From: Natronomonas salsuginis
GTDB lineage: Archaea > Halobacteriota > Halobacteria > Halobacteriales > Haloarculaceae
Length of the DNA stretch: 64,000 nt
NCBI RefSeq assembly: GCF_005239135.1
Contig: NZ_QKNX01000001.1
Coordinates: forward strand, 372,001 to 436,000
Direction: 5' to 3'
A program made the position numbers and the translations under genes. Below are positions 53,377 through 61,755 of this stretch, piece after piece. The stretch's first letter is position 1. Each line of letters starts with the position of its first letter. The notes under the pieces are model-generated. The model did not search any database and was not told where the DNA came from. It was given only the letters and a program-made list of their open reading frames with translations.

Positions 53377-53619
53377 ATGAGCGACGCTCAACCCGACCGA
53401 ACGCGCGATGACAAGGGTCGATTCCAGGCGAGTGCATCACCAAATGATGTATTCCAGCAGATGGAGCCACTGGAACCCTATAGTACGAATGAGATCGCCG
53501 ATCGACTTGGACTACCTCACCGGACAGCTCTCCATTATCTGAACCAACTGGCCGAGAATAATAGGATCCGGAAGAAGAAACCGGGGAAACGTAGCGTAAT
53601 TTGGGTTCGAATGGAGTGA
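53377..53619 (+). CDS. Small winged-helix DNA-binding protein
   Basis: An 80-residue protein. An N-terminal tail (D-D-K-G-R-F) precedes a winged helix with Y-S-T-N-E-I-A-D-R-L-G-L-P-H-R-T-A-L-H-Y-L near 35-55 and a basic wing K-K-K-P-G-K-R-S-V-I-W. It lies 116 bases upstream of the unknown two-gene unit at 53736-55884 in the same direction, and may control it. Confidence 0.7.
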   Translation: MSDAQPDRTRDDKGRFQASASPNDVFQQMEPLEPYSTNEIADRLGLPHRTALHYLNQLAENNRIRKKKPGKRSVIWVRME

Positions 53620-53735
53620 TCTGATGCTTACCTATCATTCTAACTTAGTTAGTGTTATTAACCAGTTGCGAGAGACGTCTGACAGATACCAACCGAACGC
53701 GCCATCATCCACACCGCCACCAGGAGAGAGTATTC

Positions 53736-54884
53736 ATGGACATCAGCCTCGATAACCTCACAGACAAGGATAAAGAGGAGATCATCCACGATCTCGTCGA
53801 ACACGTCGTCAAGACAGAAGAAGAGGTCGAGGAAAAGGAGACACGTGGCGGAAAAACGACGGACCTCAAACTCTATCTCCTAGACAACCAGGGCTTCGAA
53901 ATCGGACAACTCAATCCGACAATCGAGTTCCTCTCTTCTAGTGACAATACCGGCAAGAACGCTAAAAGCTTCATCGCGGACCACGTTATCGACGAAAACC
54001 AGGTCAGTGAGGACATCTCCCTTGTCAAAATTAGCACCCCCTCAGCAAACCGTACTGATGATTTCATCTTCATCCAAAACAACGGGTACCTCTGGATACT
54101 CACTACAGAACGGAAAGAATGGGCGAAAAAGACGGTTGAAAACCTCATCAAGTATCTGCCCGACGTCGAGCGACTCTATCTGTCCTCCGAAGCTCTGGAA
54201 GATATGGTGGAGGATCTCGATGATGCATACGTGAGTGGGTTCACTGCTAAGTACCACTCCCCTAACCGCACCCGCGATGCAACGCTTGTTTTCCACGGTG
54301 CAGAGGAAAACGATCTAGACAAAGCCGAGGAGGCCTTTCAAGCCAGGCCAACTCGTATCGAATTCGACCAAACAAACTCCCCTGCAGCTGCTATCCAGGG
54401 CTCCCAAGCTAACGATGGCGAACTCTCCATAGAGAGCGTCAAAGACGGCTCAGAAGCAAAAGCTGTTGCCACGCTCATCGGTCTCTCAGAAGAGTTCCAA
54501 AACAAGGACCGCGAAACATTCGAAGTCGAGTATCCCGCAGAACGAACTGTTCTTGAGGACGGTGGATTCTCAGTAAACGGCTTCACAGCTATCGAACTCA
54601 CGGATCCTGACCGTGATTCAGCGCCCAATCTCGCAGCTGAACTCCAGGAGGAAATCTTGAGCAGCAATCAGTATGATATGGGCCGGTGGGGAGAAGACAC
54701 GATATTCGTTCACGACTCAGAACATCAGGAAATCTTCGAAGTGGGGCTTGAACCACCGGATATTATCCTATATGCCCGCGAGTCAACTTCGGCACTTAGC
54801 CTCCGAAGTTTCTGCCAGAATATCATTGATGAGTTTGATTCGACCTATTCGGTTCAGAAGCGGCAAAACAGGATAGCCGGGTAG
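53736..54884 (+). CDS. Unknown protein, first gene of a PD-(D/E)XK unit
   Basis: From 53736 the protein has 382 residues; the longer frame adds an unlikely basic leader. The N-terminus is helical and highly charged (residues 1-45). Residues 50-150 look like a beta-rich domain with D-D-F-I-F-I-Q-N-N-G-Y-L-W-I-L near 101-115. A second alpha/beta part follows to 310. No membrane segment, ATPase or nuclease motif is seen, and I do not recognise the family. Only four bases separate it from the nuclease-like gene, so the two products likely work together, perhaps sensing and cutting. Confidence 0.65.
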   Translation: MDISLDNLTDKDKEEIIHDLVEHVVKTEEEVEEKETRGGKTTDLKLYLLDNQGFEIGQLNPTIEFLSSSDNTGKNAKSFIADHVIDENQVSEDISLVKISTPSANRTDDFIFIQNNGYLWILTTERKEWAKKTVENLIKYLPDVERLYLSSEALEDMVEDLDDAYVSGFTAKYHSPNRTRDATLVFHGAEENDLDKAEEAFQARPTRIEFDQTNSPAAAIQGSQANDGELSIESVKDGSEAKAVATLIGLSEEFQNKDRETFEVEYPAERTVLEDGGFSVNGFTAIELTDPDRDSAPNLAAELQEEILSSNQYDMGRWGEDTIFVHDSEHQEIFEVGLEPPDIILYARESTSALSLRSFCQNIIDEFDSTYSVQKRQNRIAG

Positions 54885-54888
54885 TAGG

Positions 54889-55884
54889 ATGACAGGGAAG
54901 CAGAACCATTGGAGCCGACAAGAACGCGAGATCCAGTCGTATAATGTCTTCTTTTCGGCACTCACCGCTCGCGCTGACCCTCCACTTACCCGGCAAGGGT
55001 TTGAGGCACCCGTAAGCTTCCCGGAAATCGAAGGACAACGAGAGAATGTTCAAGCGCACCCTGATTTCTTGCTCTACGATGGAGAAATCTGCCTGTTGGT
55101 AGAAGTCAAGCAAGGCGACAATATCGAAGATGAGCATATCGAGCAGATGGAGGAATGTAATCGGGTCACTATCGAGCGTGCCGAGACATACCTGAAAGAT
55201 GCGGAAGTCCAAGAGAAAACGTCCTATAATGGGGATGTTAGCCAAGTAGAGACCTGCATCTCCTACGCAGGGCTGGACGAAGGCTATATTGAAAAGTGCC
55301 GTCACGAGTGGCCTAACTGTAGTGAACAACTCGAAGAACTCGAAGAGAAAACAGCAATCCTTGGACAAAGCGCGGGTGACTCACTACAGCTTCTCGCTGG
55401 AGAATTCGACTCGTCTGTTCTTCAGTCCCTCTTCGAACGAGGAATACAGCTCCCCGAAACTCCACAAAAGGAGTTCGCCATCACTGAAGGATGGGAAAAA
55501 GAGAGTCTGGCAGTCGCAGTCTGTCAGATTTGGGGGTACGATGCTGCCTCAGGCCCTGTTGAGGTTACGCCCTCGGACATTCGATCACACTTCGCACCAC
55601 GCCATGCGATCCCCATGGGACGAATCAAGCGGGTACTGTATTTCCTCAGTGAGATTGAAGCGTGCGACGATGTCTCTGACAACGACCGGGACCACGTCTA
55701 TTCATTCTCGGTCGAACATATGAATGAGATCTTAGGAATTGTGGAGACAGTACGTGAACAACCCGTGGAAGGGTATCTCCAGGAAGAGGGACAGATGGAT
55801 CTTGACTCGTTTATTGACGAAGATAATGACGAAGAGAGCGACGAGGATGATGAAGGGGAAGAGTCCGGTGATTCTCAGCAGTAA
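54889..55884 (+). CDS. PD-(D/E)XK nuclease-domain protein
   Basis: A 331-residue protein. Residues 10-95 have a restriction-endonuclease-like core: E13 in the first helix, P-D59-F in H-P-D-F-L-L-Y-D, E72-V-K74 in L-L-V-E-V-K-Q-G-D, and Q86 in the next helix. Residues 195-285 are helical and include what may be a winged helix (P-S-D-I-R-S-H-F-A-P-R ... R-I-K-R-V-L-Y-F-L). The last 25 residues are almost only Asp/Glu. It probably cleaves DNA or RNA in a defence or mobile-element process; the target is unknown. It is coupled to the 382-residue protein. Confidence 0.72.
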   Translation: MTGKQNHWSRQEREIQSYNVFFSALTARADPPLTRQGFEAPVSFPEIEGQRENVQAHPDFLLYDGEICLLVEVKQGDNIEDEHIEQMEECNRVTIERAETYLKDAEVQEKTSYNGDVSQVETCISYAGLDEGYIEKCRHEWPNCSEQLEELEEKTAILGQSAGDSLQLLAGEFDSSVLQSLFERGIQLPETPQKEFAITEGWEKESLAVAVCQIWGYDAASGPVEVTPSDIRSHFAPRHAIPMGRIKRVLYFLSEIEACDDVSDNDRDHVYSFSVEHMNEILGIVETVREQPVEGYLQEEGQMDLDSFIDEDNDEESDEDDEGEESGDSQQ

Positions 55885-55966
55885 AGAGAGCGTGTCATAG
55901 AAGTTCGCAATGCCTGCTCCAGTCACCCGTGAACGGCCGATACTGGCTGTGTGGAGCGTGTTGTTA

Positions 55967-56656
55967 CTAATTATCTTGGCGTGTGTGGTCGCGGAACCAT
56001 TTCCGTGAGAAGTCGTTGCGCTGCAACTTTTGGGCGAATTCGTCATATGCTTCTCGCGCTCGGTCTAGTTCTCGGGGGTTGAAAGAGCCGTCTGCGCGGA
56101 TGGCACTGCGGATGTCGAGGTGCGGCCCGATTGACTGGAACACCCGTACTATGTCTTCGGGGGCCCATAGATCGGCACCTAGGGATGCCGCCAGTAGTGC
56201 GTTCTTGTGGAAGGGGACGCCCGTTATTTGTTCGGATAGTTCTGCGGGGTTCCACGGAATCCCGTCTTTTTCAGGGGAGAAGTCTGTGACTTCCACGTTA
56301 CGGTAGGTGCGGTCATCGCCCATGTCGAACGCAAGGCGTACTTCGGTGTAGCCTTCACAGGGAAGCAACAGTAGCCGCGTTGTACAATCTGCGCAGTAGG
56401 TCGCCATCGGTGTGAACGGCCGGGTGCCTGAGCGGACGATGGCCTGTTGCCAGATCGGGTGTTCGTCGTTAATGACGTTGTTGACGATGTACTGACTCAC
56501 TCGGTCGCTCGTCGTGTAGGGCACGCCCGTTGTGCATCCATCACAGATGAAATGGTCTTTCGATGGATCCGCGGCGGTGAAGTCACCTCCCTCGTAATGC
56601 GCTTCTAGATCGCCGACTGTTACGGTGTCGGTCACGTGGTCGTCGACGTCAGGCAT
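55967..56656 (-). CDS. Hypothetical protein with two CxxC pairs
   Basis: Using the ATG at 56656 gives 229 residues (an ATG at 56686 would add ten). Two pairs, I-C-D-G-C near 37-41 and Y-C-A-D-C near 86-90, suggest one zinc site. The C-terminal half is helical. It resembles haloarchaeal proteins of unknown function found in mobile regions. It is convergent with the nuclease unit. Confidence 0.6.
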   Translation of the reverse strand: MPDVDDHVTDTVTVGDLEAHYEGGDFTAADPSKDHFICDGCTTGVPYTTSDRVSQYIVNNVINDEHPIWQQAIVRSGTRPFTPMATYCADCTTRLLLLPCEGYTEVRLAFDMGDDRTYRNVEVTDFSPEKDGIPWNPAELSEQITGVPFHKNALLAASLGADLWAPEDIVRVFQSIGPHLDIRSAIRADGSFNPRELDRAREAYDEFAQKLQRNDFSRKWFRDHTRQDN

Positions 56657-56827
56657 TGGTGCCCTCCTGGTAAACTCTCGGATCAAGGTCGTTTTCTCGT
56701 TGCATTCCGTCTCTACGTAGAATACCCACCACTTTCGCCATTTGAGCGGACTCTATGAAGGGCTCAATTAAGTGAAGAGGTCGCTTGACATGGGGAATTT
56801 AAATAAACGTACTTAGAAATCGGTGCC

Positions 56828-57490
56828 ATGGATCGAATCCTAACTGAGACAGAGCGAGAATTCCTCCGAGGTGAAAAAGAGTACGCGGGTAATAAAACTG
56901 AGAGCAATAAGAGGCGGAATATCAGAGAACGAGTGTTTCAATCGTTAACTGACTTCGAGCTCCTAGCTAACGAATTACCTGAAGATGATCGACGGAAAAT
57001 TTTTGAACGACTCTCCAAAGAATCAGAATCACACGGGGCAGATGAGGCTGCTTCGGTAATTGAGTTCTTGTACAAGGGGTTCAGCGATCTAACAACAGAT
57101 CCGAACCATATTGCAGCTGGCCCTAAAGAGACCTCAGTGGAGCGATTCCTTGCCTTCCGGAACGCATTAACCACCGGTGTTGCAAGAGGAAAGTCTGAAT
57201 TCGAAAATCCACAGGAAGAACCGCCAGATATCGTCACTGTGGCTTCGAATGCCTATCTATTCGAATTTCCTGATGATGAGGACATCCGGGCAGAGCTAGA
57301 GACCGATCAATGGAGAGAGATTAACAAGCAATCACCCGGTGATATCGGAGATCATGACGATGTTGCCTTCTTCTTGCAGGCAATGATTCAACGTCAAATC
57401 CACGAGCGTATCTCTGCGCGCCATGAGACGGCTAATAAAAATCTAAAGGACTACAAAGATTTTGAAGGTGATGTAGCTGACATGAGTTAA
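56828..57490 (+). CDS. Haloarchaeal hypothetical protein, helical N-terminal domain
   Basis: A 220-residue protein with AT-rich codons compared with the core genome. The N-terminal 60 residues (L-T-E-T-E-R-E-F-L-R-G-E-K-E-Y then R-R-N-I-R-E-R-V-F-Q-S-L) form a helical domain that recurs in haloarchaeal viral and plasmid proteins. The rest has no known motif. Function unknown. It lies between the nuclease unit and the MCM gene. Confidence 0.6.
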   Translation: MDRILTETEREFLRGEKEYAGNKTESNKRRNIRERVFQSLTDFELLANELPEDDRRKIFERLSKESESHGADEAASVIEFLYKGFSDLTTDPNHIAAGPKETSVERFLAFRNALTTGVARGKSEFENPQEEPPDIVTVASNAYLFEFPDDEDIRAELETDQWREINKQSPGDIGDHDDVAFFLQAMIQRQIHERISARHETANKNLKDYKDFEGDVADMS

Positions 57491-57658
57491 AACAGAAGCG
57501 AAGTATTATAAATCGAATACGGCATTCAACGAAAACATCGTACAATTACTAGGTCTTATATGAAGAGATTGGTGAATAACACACGATCTGCTGTTGGATT
57601 GATTGAAGATAATCCTCTACGGCCCAACCCTAAGCCGTTGTCTCAGTCAATCAGCCTA

Positions 57659-59722
57659 TCACGTTGTTCTGTAGTGGTCTGTTTGGGGAGTGAACACTTC
57701 GCCCTGGTGAGCTAACTTCTCCAAGGCCTTGTTTGCTTTTTCAACAGGGACATCTAGTTCTGCAGCGATCTCCTCGACAGTCGGGCCATTGCCAGCACTC
57801 CCATCATTGAGTTCTTTGACAACCTGCTTGACAGATTTCATCCGTTCCTTCTGACTCATCGAAGTCCCGGTTTCTATGACATCGGCATCAAATTCTCCAG
57901 TTTCCGGATCGATTCCGACATCTTCCAGTGACTGCCGGATTAATTTCACAGCCCGCTCGACGTCTTCAACCTCGATCGTCTCAGATAGTCGGGCACGTGC
58001 TGACGATCCAGCCAGGCGGAAAATTCCTTCTTGCTTCCGCGCTGTTACCGGCACAGCATTCGGATTTCCGTCGTCATCACCCTGTTGGCGGAGATTTGTA
58101 TAAGCTGCGACCCCTTTCTTCCACACACGCTCGTCTTCGACTGTCGGGACAAGCTCTCGTGCACGCGAGATGTATCCACGAATAATTCGTGACGAGATGT
58201 TCCGTTCAGCCCTATCACGGTCAGTCTCTCCGGTCGCTTCTATCTCTAATGACCCGAGGAAACTCTTCGCAATGGCCTCGCCGACCGCAGCATCGTGTTC
58301 AGCGTCAACCTCATCTTGAAGCAAGAAGATGAGATCGAACCGTGACAACAGCGTCCCTTTGAAGTCAATCTGATCAGGAATCGGTTCGTATTTATCGAAC
58401 CGTCCATACTTGGGATTACCAGCTGCTAGAATGGCCGTATAGGCGGGTAGTGATACGCTCTGATCTGCTAACGACGCATCTACTCTCTGTCGTTCCATCG
58501 GGTTATGGAGCGCCTTAATTGCGTCATCACTAATTTTATCGATCTCGTCGATAGCACAGAGCCCGTCGTTCGCACGAACCAGCACCCCCGCCTTGATCGA
58601 CCACTGAGACCCCCCAAAGCCATCATCAGTCGCCGACACTGTCATGCCGGGAGCTGTGACCCGTTCGCCGACTATTTCTGACCGTGGGGCCAACTGATGG
58701 GCCTCATCAACGGTTTCTGACTTCGCCGTTCCGGGATCACCGAGGAGCAACATATGCCAATCACCGCGAATCCGTGTCCCGTCCTCGTGATCTGCTCGCG
58801 GTGAGCCAACCAACTGTAGCACGAGCGCTTCTTTAATCAGTTCGAGCTTGTCCGTTGTCTGGATTCCCGGTAACAATGACGCTTTCAGGTCTCCAATCGG
58901 CGTGTCTGACTCAGTAAGCACGGCAAGTTCCTCGTCACTCACGTCCTTGTCACCGGTTCCATCACGCAGCTCGATGTCCTCTGCATCCAAGAGATACGGG
59001 TATTCCGTTGACTCGGGGTTGGACCCATCAAGCGTGAGGACGCCAGTAACTGCTACACGCGACCCGACATCGCCTGTATACTCACCAGCTAACCTACCCT
59101 TCACTATCGCTGTAATCTGACTTTCGCCATCAGTAGCATCCTCAGGAGGGGTCTTGATCTGGACCAATTGTCGGTCGCGGAATTCCGAGCTCTCATAATC
59201 TACCTTGAATGGCCCTTGACGTTCACAACCCCGGCATTCGTGGGGTTCCGTCAGCCGGTCATTCTGCTTCGGTTGAGAAATCTGCGTTGTAGTACCGCAC
59301 CGTTGGCAGACAAACGAACCTTTGAGCAACACTGGCTTGACAGCGGTTATTTGTGCGAGTTGGCCGACGACCGTCATTGCCGTCCCCGTGTCTTCCGGTC
59401 GATAACAACCAACCTCTCGCTGGTTCGGGACGTTCCTGAACCGTATCGTAACCCCGCTGGAGATCTCATCCCCGTCGATCGGGTCGGTTGCGTCTAACAT
59501 CTGCAGCGCGTCAACGAAGTGGTCACGCATCCAATTCGGAAACTGCACGATATCATCTGCGAGATCCTGATTGAAGCGTGCGACTTGGCCGCAGTCGATA
59601 ACCAGTGACCGGTAGCCGTCTGCCCACTGTTCGATGAGGGCGTCAATCTCAACCTGATGCGTCTCCTCAAGAAAGTCTGCAATCTGTGCAGATACAGTCC
59701 GATCTATCGGATTATCGGGCAT
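57659..59722 (-). CDS. mcm: Accessory MCM replicative helicase
   Basis: From 59722 the protein has 687 residues. It has the N-terminal MCM domain with a zinc ribbon (C-Q-R-C ... C-R-G-C) near 151-184, and the AAA+ core with Walker A L-G-D-P-G-T-A-K-S, Walker B L-C-A-I-D-E-I-D-K and the arginine finger L-S-R-F-D-L. A C-terminal winged helix (V-E-E-I-A-A-E-L-D-V) ends the chain. No intein is present, although haloarchaeal chromosomal MCMs often have them. The setting in an accessory region with a DNA-binding partner gene indicates a plasmid or provirus replication protein. It overlaps the upstream gene by 11 bases. Confidence 0.88.
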   Translation of the reverse strand: MPDNPIDRTVSAQIADFLEETHQVEIDALIEQWADGYRSLVIDCGQVARFNQDLADDIVQFPNWMRDHFVDALQMLDATDPIDGDEISSGVTIRFRNVPNQREVGCYRPEDTGTAMTVVGQLAQITAVKPVLLKGSFVCQRCGTTTQISQPKQNDRLTEPHECRGCERQGPFKVDYESSEFRDRQLVQIKTPPEDATDGESQITAIVKGRLAGEYTGDVGSRVAVTGVLTLDGSNPESTEYPYLLDAEDIELRDGTGDKDVSDEELAVLTESDTPIGDLKASLLPGIQTTDKLELIKEALVLQLVGSPRADHEDGTRIRGDWHMLLLGDPGTAKSETVDEAHQLAPRSEIVGERVTAPGMTVSATDDGFGGSQWSIKAGVLVRANDGLCAIDEIDKISDDAIKALHNPMERQRVDASLADQSVSLPAYTAILAAGNPKYGRFDKYEPIPDQIDFKGTLLSRFDLIFLLQDEVDAEHDAAVGEAIAKSFLGSLEIEATGETDRDRAERNISSRIIRGYISRARELVPTVEDERVWKKGVAAYTNLRQQGDDDGNPNAVPVTARKQEGIFRLAGSSARARLSETIEVEDVERAVKLIRQSLEDVGIDPETGEFDADVIETGTSMSQKERMKSVKQVVKELNDGSAGNGPTVEEIAAELDVPVEKANKALEKLAHQGEVFTPQTDHYRTT

Positions 59723-60326
59723 CAGAATCACCACCGTTGCGCTTCTGCGCGCTCTTCAACTCGTGTTTTTGACTACTGGCTCCGACATCTGTCGATTGCT
59801 GCGAGCCACCAACGCCACGCCTCAGACGCTCCGGGGCGACACTAATATCATCATGGGCAGACGCTCGCGCCCGGATATCTGCGATAATGTCGTCACGCTT
59901 TGTCTCCGATGGCCCGGAATCATGCTTCACGCGAATTGCGTCCTCAATGCGACTCTTGTAGGCCTCGATCGTCTTGTTCGGATTCTGGTCCATGTCGGTC
60001 AATATGATGTCGAATATCTCAGTGAGGTCCCTGCGCTCTTCCTCAATCCGCTGCAACCGCTCCGTAATTTCACGGTGCTCCTGCCGGACGTCTTGTAACT
60101 CTCCGACGAGTGTCTGAATCTGATCACGGAGCCGTGACTCTCTATCAGCCAGGGTTTCGCTGCGGCGACGAAGATACGCCTCGCTGTCTTCGTCAACTCC
60201 GAGCGTCTTCTCGATGATCTCAATGACTAACTCACTCTGCGCGAGACCTCGTTGCTCTGCGACTTCCTCAATCCGCTCGCACACGTCTTCGGTCAGTCGC
60301 AAGTTCTTTCGGCCAGGATCAGTCAT
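59712..60326 (-). CDS. Coiled-coil DNA-binding protein (RHH-like N-terminus), partner of MCM
   Basis: With the start at 60326 (M-T-D-P-G-R-K-N-L-R-L) the protein has 204 residues. Residues 8-40 fit a ribbon-helix-helix domain (L-R-L-T-E-D-V-C-E-R-I-E-E-V-A ... S-E-L-V-I-E-I-I). Residues 45-110 form a long coiled coil rich in Glu, Arg and Gln. The tail is polar. It is the first gene of an operon with MCM (11-base overlap). The palindromes TGGCAC-N3-GTGCCA 61-94 bases upstream are its probable binding sites. Confidence 0.7.
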   Translation of the reverse strand: MTDPGRKNLRLTEDVCERIEEVAEQRGLAQSELVIEIIEKTLGVDEDSEAYLRRRSETLADRESRLRDQIQTLVGELQDVRQEHREITERLQRIEEERRDLTEIFDIILTDMDQNPNKTIEAYKSRIEDAIRVKHDSGPSETKRDDIIADIRARASAHDDISVAPERLRRGVGGSQQSTDVGASSQKHELKSAQKRNGGDSDAR

Positions 60327-60386
60327 GCTCCCCTCCGAGCAGTCGTTATCGAGTAGTGCTGTTTCCTCTCCAGTTCGGCAATGTGC

Positions 60387-60420
60387 TGGCACGTGGTGCC
60401 AGTTCTGGCACCTGGTGCCA
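60387..60420. promoter_or_regulatory. Two tandem palindromes TGGCAC-N3-GTGCCA (copy 1)
   Basis: TGGCAC-GTG-GTGCCA (60387-60401) and TGGCAC-CTG-GTGCCA (60406-60420) lie with centres 19 bp apart. They sit between divergent genes (RHH-like at 60326 leftward and a small frame at 60449 rightward). They are probably operators for a dimeric DNA-binding protein and may double as origin iterons for the adjacent MCM operon. Confidence 0.7.
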
Positions 60421-60448
60421 CGCGCGTGGGGGACTGGTTCGAGAACGG

Positions 60449-60610
60449 ATGATACGACCTCACGTCCTGACGCAACTGGAGCGGGTCGCCCCGTTTGGCG
60501 CTCGCCGCCTCGACCGAGTCTATCGGTTGGAATGCTCGTTGCATTTCAACCCGACCAACGTGACCGACCTCGGTCGGGATTATTACGTAGTTAGCGATGA
60601 GGTTCTTTAA
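60449..60610 (+). CDS. Small protein, copy 1 of a duplicated frame
   Basis: A 53-residue frame (M-I-R-P-H-V-L-T-Q-L-E-R-V-A-P-F-G) with Y-Y-V-V-S-D-E-V-L at the end. The same frame is conserved in copy 2 (L-E-R-V-A ... D-L-S-R-G-Y-Y-A-V-C-D-E-V-L) despite many substitutions, which argues that it is translated. It is short and has no known family. The stretch 60611-60902 after it has no further gene. Confidence 0.5.
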   Translation: MIRPHVLTQLERVAPFGARRLDRVYRLECSLHFNPTNVTDLGRDYYVVSDEVL

Positions 60611-60902
60611 GACAGCCCGCTACCACCCCGCCAGTCGCCACATATTTCATCGAAATCCGATGAACCGGGCGAGATGGCATGGTTCAGCTGCCGACCCTAA
60701 CCGCGGGCGATACTGAACGGTATCCAACTCGTCTCTGTCGCGCCTCAAATTAACACGCACTTCGGCAGTACAGCGGAACTGGTTCTAGGAATGGGGTGAT
60801 GAATCTCTTTCCTCACGAATTCCGGCGTCTCAGCCCGTCACACACGCCTAGTTGGGCTTGTTAACAGAGAATTCCGCCAGTCTACCCAAGAGCGAAAGAG
60901 CG

Positions 60903-61217
60903 TTACTCTACACTCTCATCATCGTCGCTGTTTGGTACAGCCACCACCTCAACCTTAACGACGCCAACCGCTTTACGGTTACAGCGACCGCAACGCGGCA
61001 TTTCACGCTTCGGGATACCACCAGTGATTGGGATGATATCGTGCCCCTCCCGGCAGGCGACGATCGTCGTCGCACGGTCGAGGTCCCGAGCCAGCGCCAA
61101 TGCCGACTCTGGCGAGTAGCCAGCGCGGAAGGACCCATGAGTCAGGGTTACCACTTCGAAGACGACCTGGCCGGCGTGCGGATCCTGGTCGCTGTCCGCA
61201 GGTTCGTAGTCAGTCAT
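60903..61217 (-). CDS. Hypothetical protein with zinc-knuckle-like C-terminus
   Basis: A 104-residue protein. Residues 15-50 form a mixed fold (V-F-E-V-V-T-L-T-H-G-S-F). C55-R-E-G-H and C76-G-R-C79 could bind a metal. Function unknown. The start overlaps the stop of the 44-residue frame upstream (61214-61217), so the two are a small operon leading leftward from copy 2 of the duplicated module. Confidence 0.6.
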   Translation of the reverse strand: MTDYEPADSDQDPHAGQVVFEVVTLTHGSFRAGYSPESALALARDLDRATTIVACREGHDIIPITGGIPKREMPRCGRCNRKAVGVVKVEVVAVPNSDDDESVE

Positions 61218-61348
61218 ATCTCGGACCCGTGATCTGCGAGCAACTCAACCTCGGCACGATTGTCTCGGTACCTTCGTACGTGAGTTGAGACTTCGCCCCG
61301 CTTGTCGAAACCCAATTCTTCTTTGACCTCTCGGCCAGGATCAGGCAT
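61214..61348 (-). CDS. 44-residue protein at the duplicated module
   Basis: A frame from the ATG at 61348 (M-P-D-P-G-R-E-V-K-E-E-L-G-F). The first five residues and the codons before them resemble the start of the RHH-like gene at 60326 because both starts lie inside the duplicated module; after that the proteins differ. The peptide is short, basic and acidic in turn and may be DNA-binding (R-G-E-V-S-T-H-V-R-R-Y). Expressed with the 104-residue gene. Confidence 0.5.
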   Translation of the reverse strand: MPDPGREVKEELGFDKRGEVSTHVRRYRDNRAEVELLADHGSEI

Positions 61349-61406
61349 GCGTCCCCCGGACCGTCGGCATCTAGTAGTGATGTACTCCCTCGACCCGGCA
61401 ACCTGT

Positions 61407-61440
61407 TGGCACATGGTGCCAGAACTGGCACCTAGTGCCA
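61407..61440. promoter_or_regulatory. Two tandem palindromes TGGCAC-N3-GTGCCA (copy 2)
   Basis: TGGCAC-ATG-GTGCCA (61407-61421) and TGGCAC-CTA-GTGCCA (61426-61440), again with centres 19 bp apart. The palindromic arms are identical in all four sites of the window while the spacers vary, which points to selection for protein binding. Confidence 0.7.
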
Positions 61441-61486
61441 CGCGCGTAGGGGACTGATTCAATGGCGGACGACACGACAGCGCGTC

Positions 61487-61621
61487 GTGACGAAACTGGA
61501 GCGGGTCGCCCTGTGTGGGGTTCACCGCCCTGATCGGTTGGAATTTTCGTTGCATTGCAATTCGACCAACGAGGCCGATCTCAGTCGGGGTTATTACGCA
61601 GTTTGTGATGAGGTTCTTTAG
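61487..61621 (+). CDS. Small protein, copy 2 of a duplicated frame
   Basis: A 44-residue frame from GTG at 61487 (V-T-K-L-E-R-V-A-L-C-G). It aligns with the 53-residue frame at 60449, sharing L-E-R-V-A, S-L-H-x-N-x-T-N, Y-Y-x-V and D-E-V-L at the end. No ATG is available, so expression is less sure than for copy 1. Confidence 0.4.
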   Translation: MTKLERVALCGVHRPDRLEFSLHCNSTNEADLSRGYYAVCDEVL

Positions 61622-61755
61622 GACAGCCCGCTACGAGCGCGTCAGCCGCCACCTATTTCATCGAAAACCGATGAACCCGGGGGGACGGCACGGATCGACC
61701 GCCGGCCCTGTCCGTGGGAGGTGCTGAACGGCGTATAACGCGTTGCTGTACCGGT

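Larger units (their letters stand above)
60309..60720. repeat. About 410-bp duplicated regulatory module, copy 1
   Basis: This copy spans the first codons of the RHH-like gene, two palindromes (60387-60401, 60406-60420) and a small rightward open frame. It is alignable over its whole length with 61331-61731 with many substitutions, so the duplication is old. Shared words include CACGCGCGT-G/A-GGGGACTG, GGAGCGGGTCGCCC, GATGAGGTTCTTTA, GACAGCCCGCTAC and TATTTCATCGAAA. Confidence 0.8.
61331..61731. repeat. About 400-bp duplicated regulatory module, copy 2
   Basis: Second copy of the module described at 60309-60720, in the same orientation, about 1,020 bases to the right. It includes the start of a leftward gene, two palindromes and a small rightward frame. 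Confidence 0.8.
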
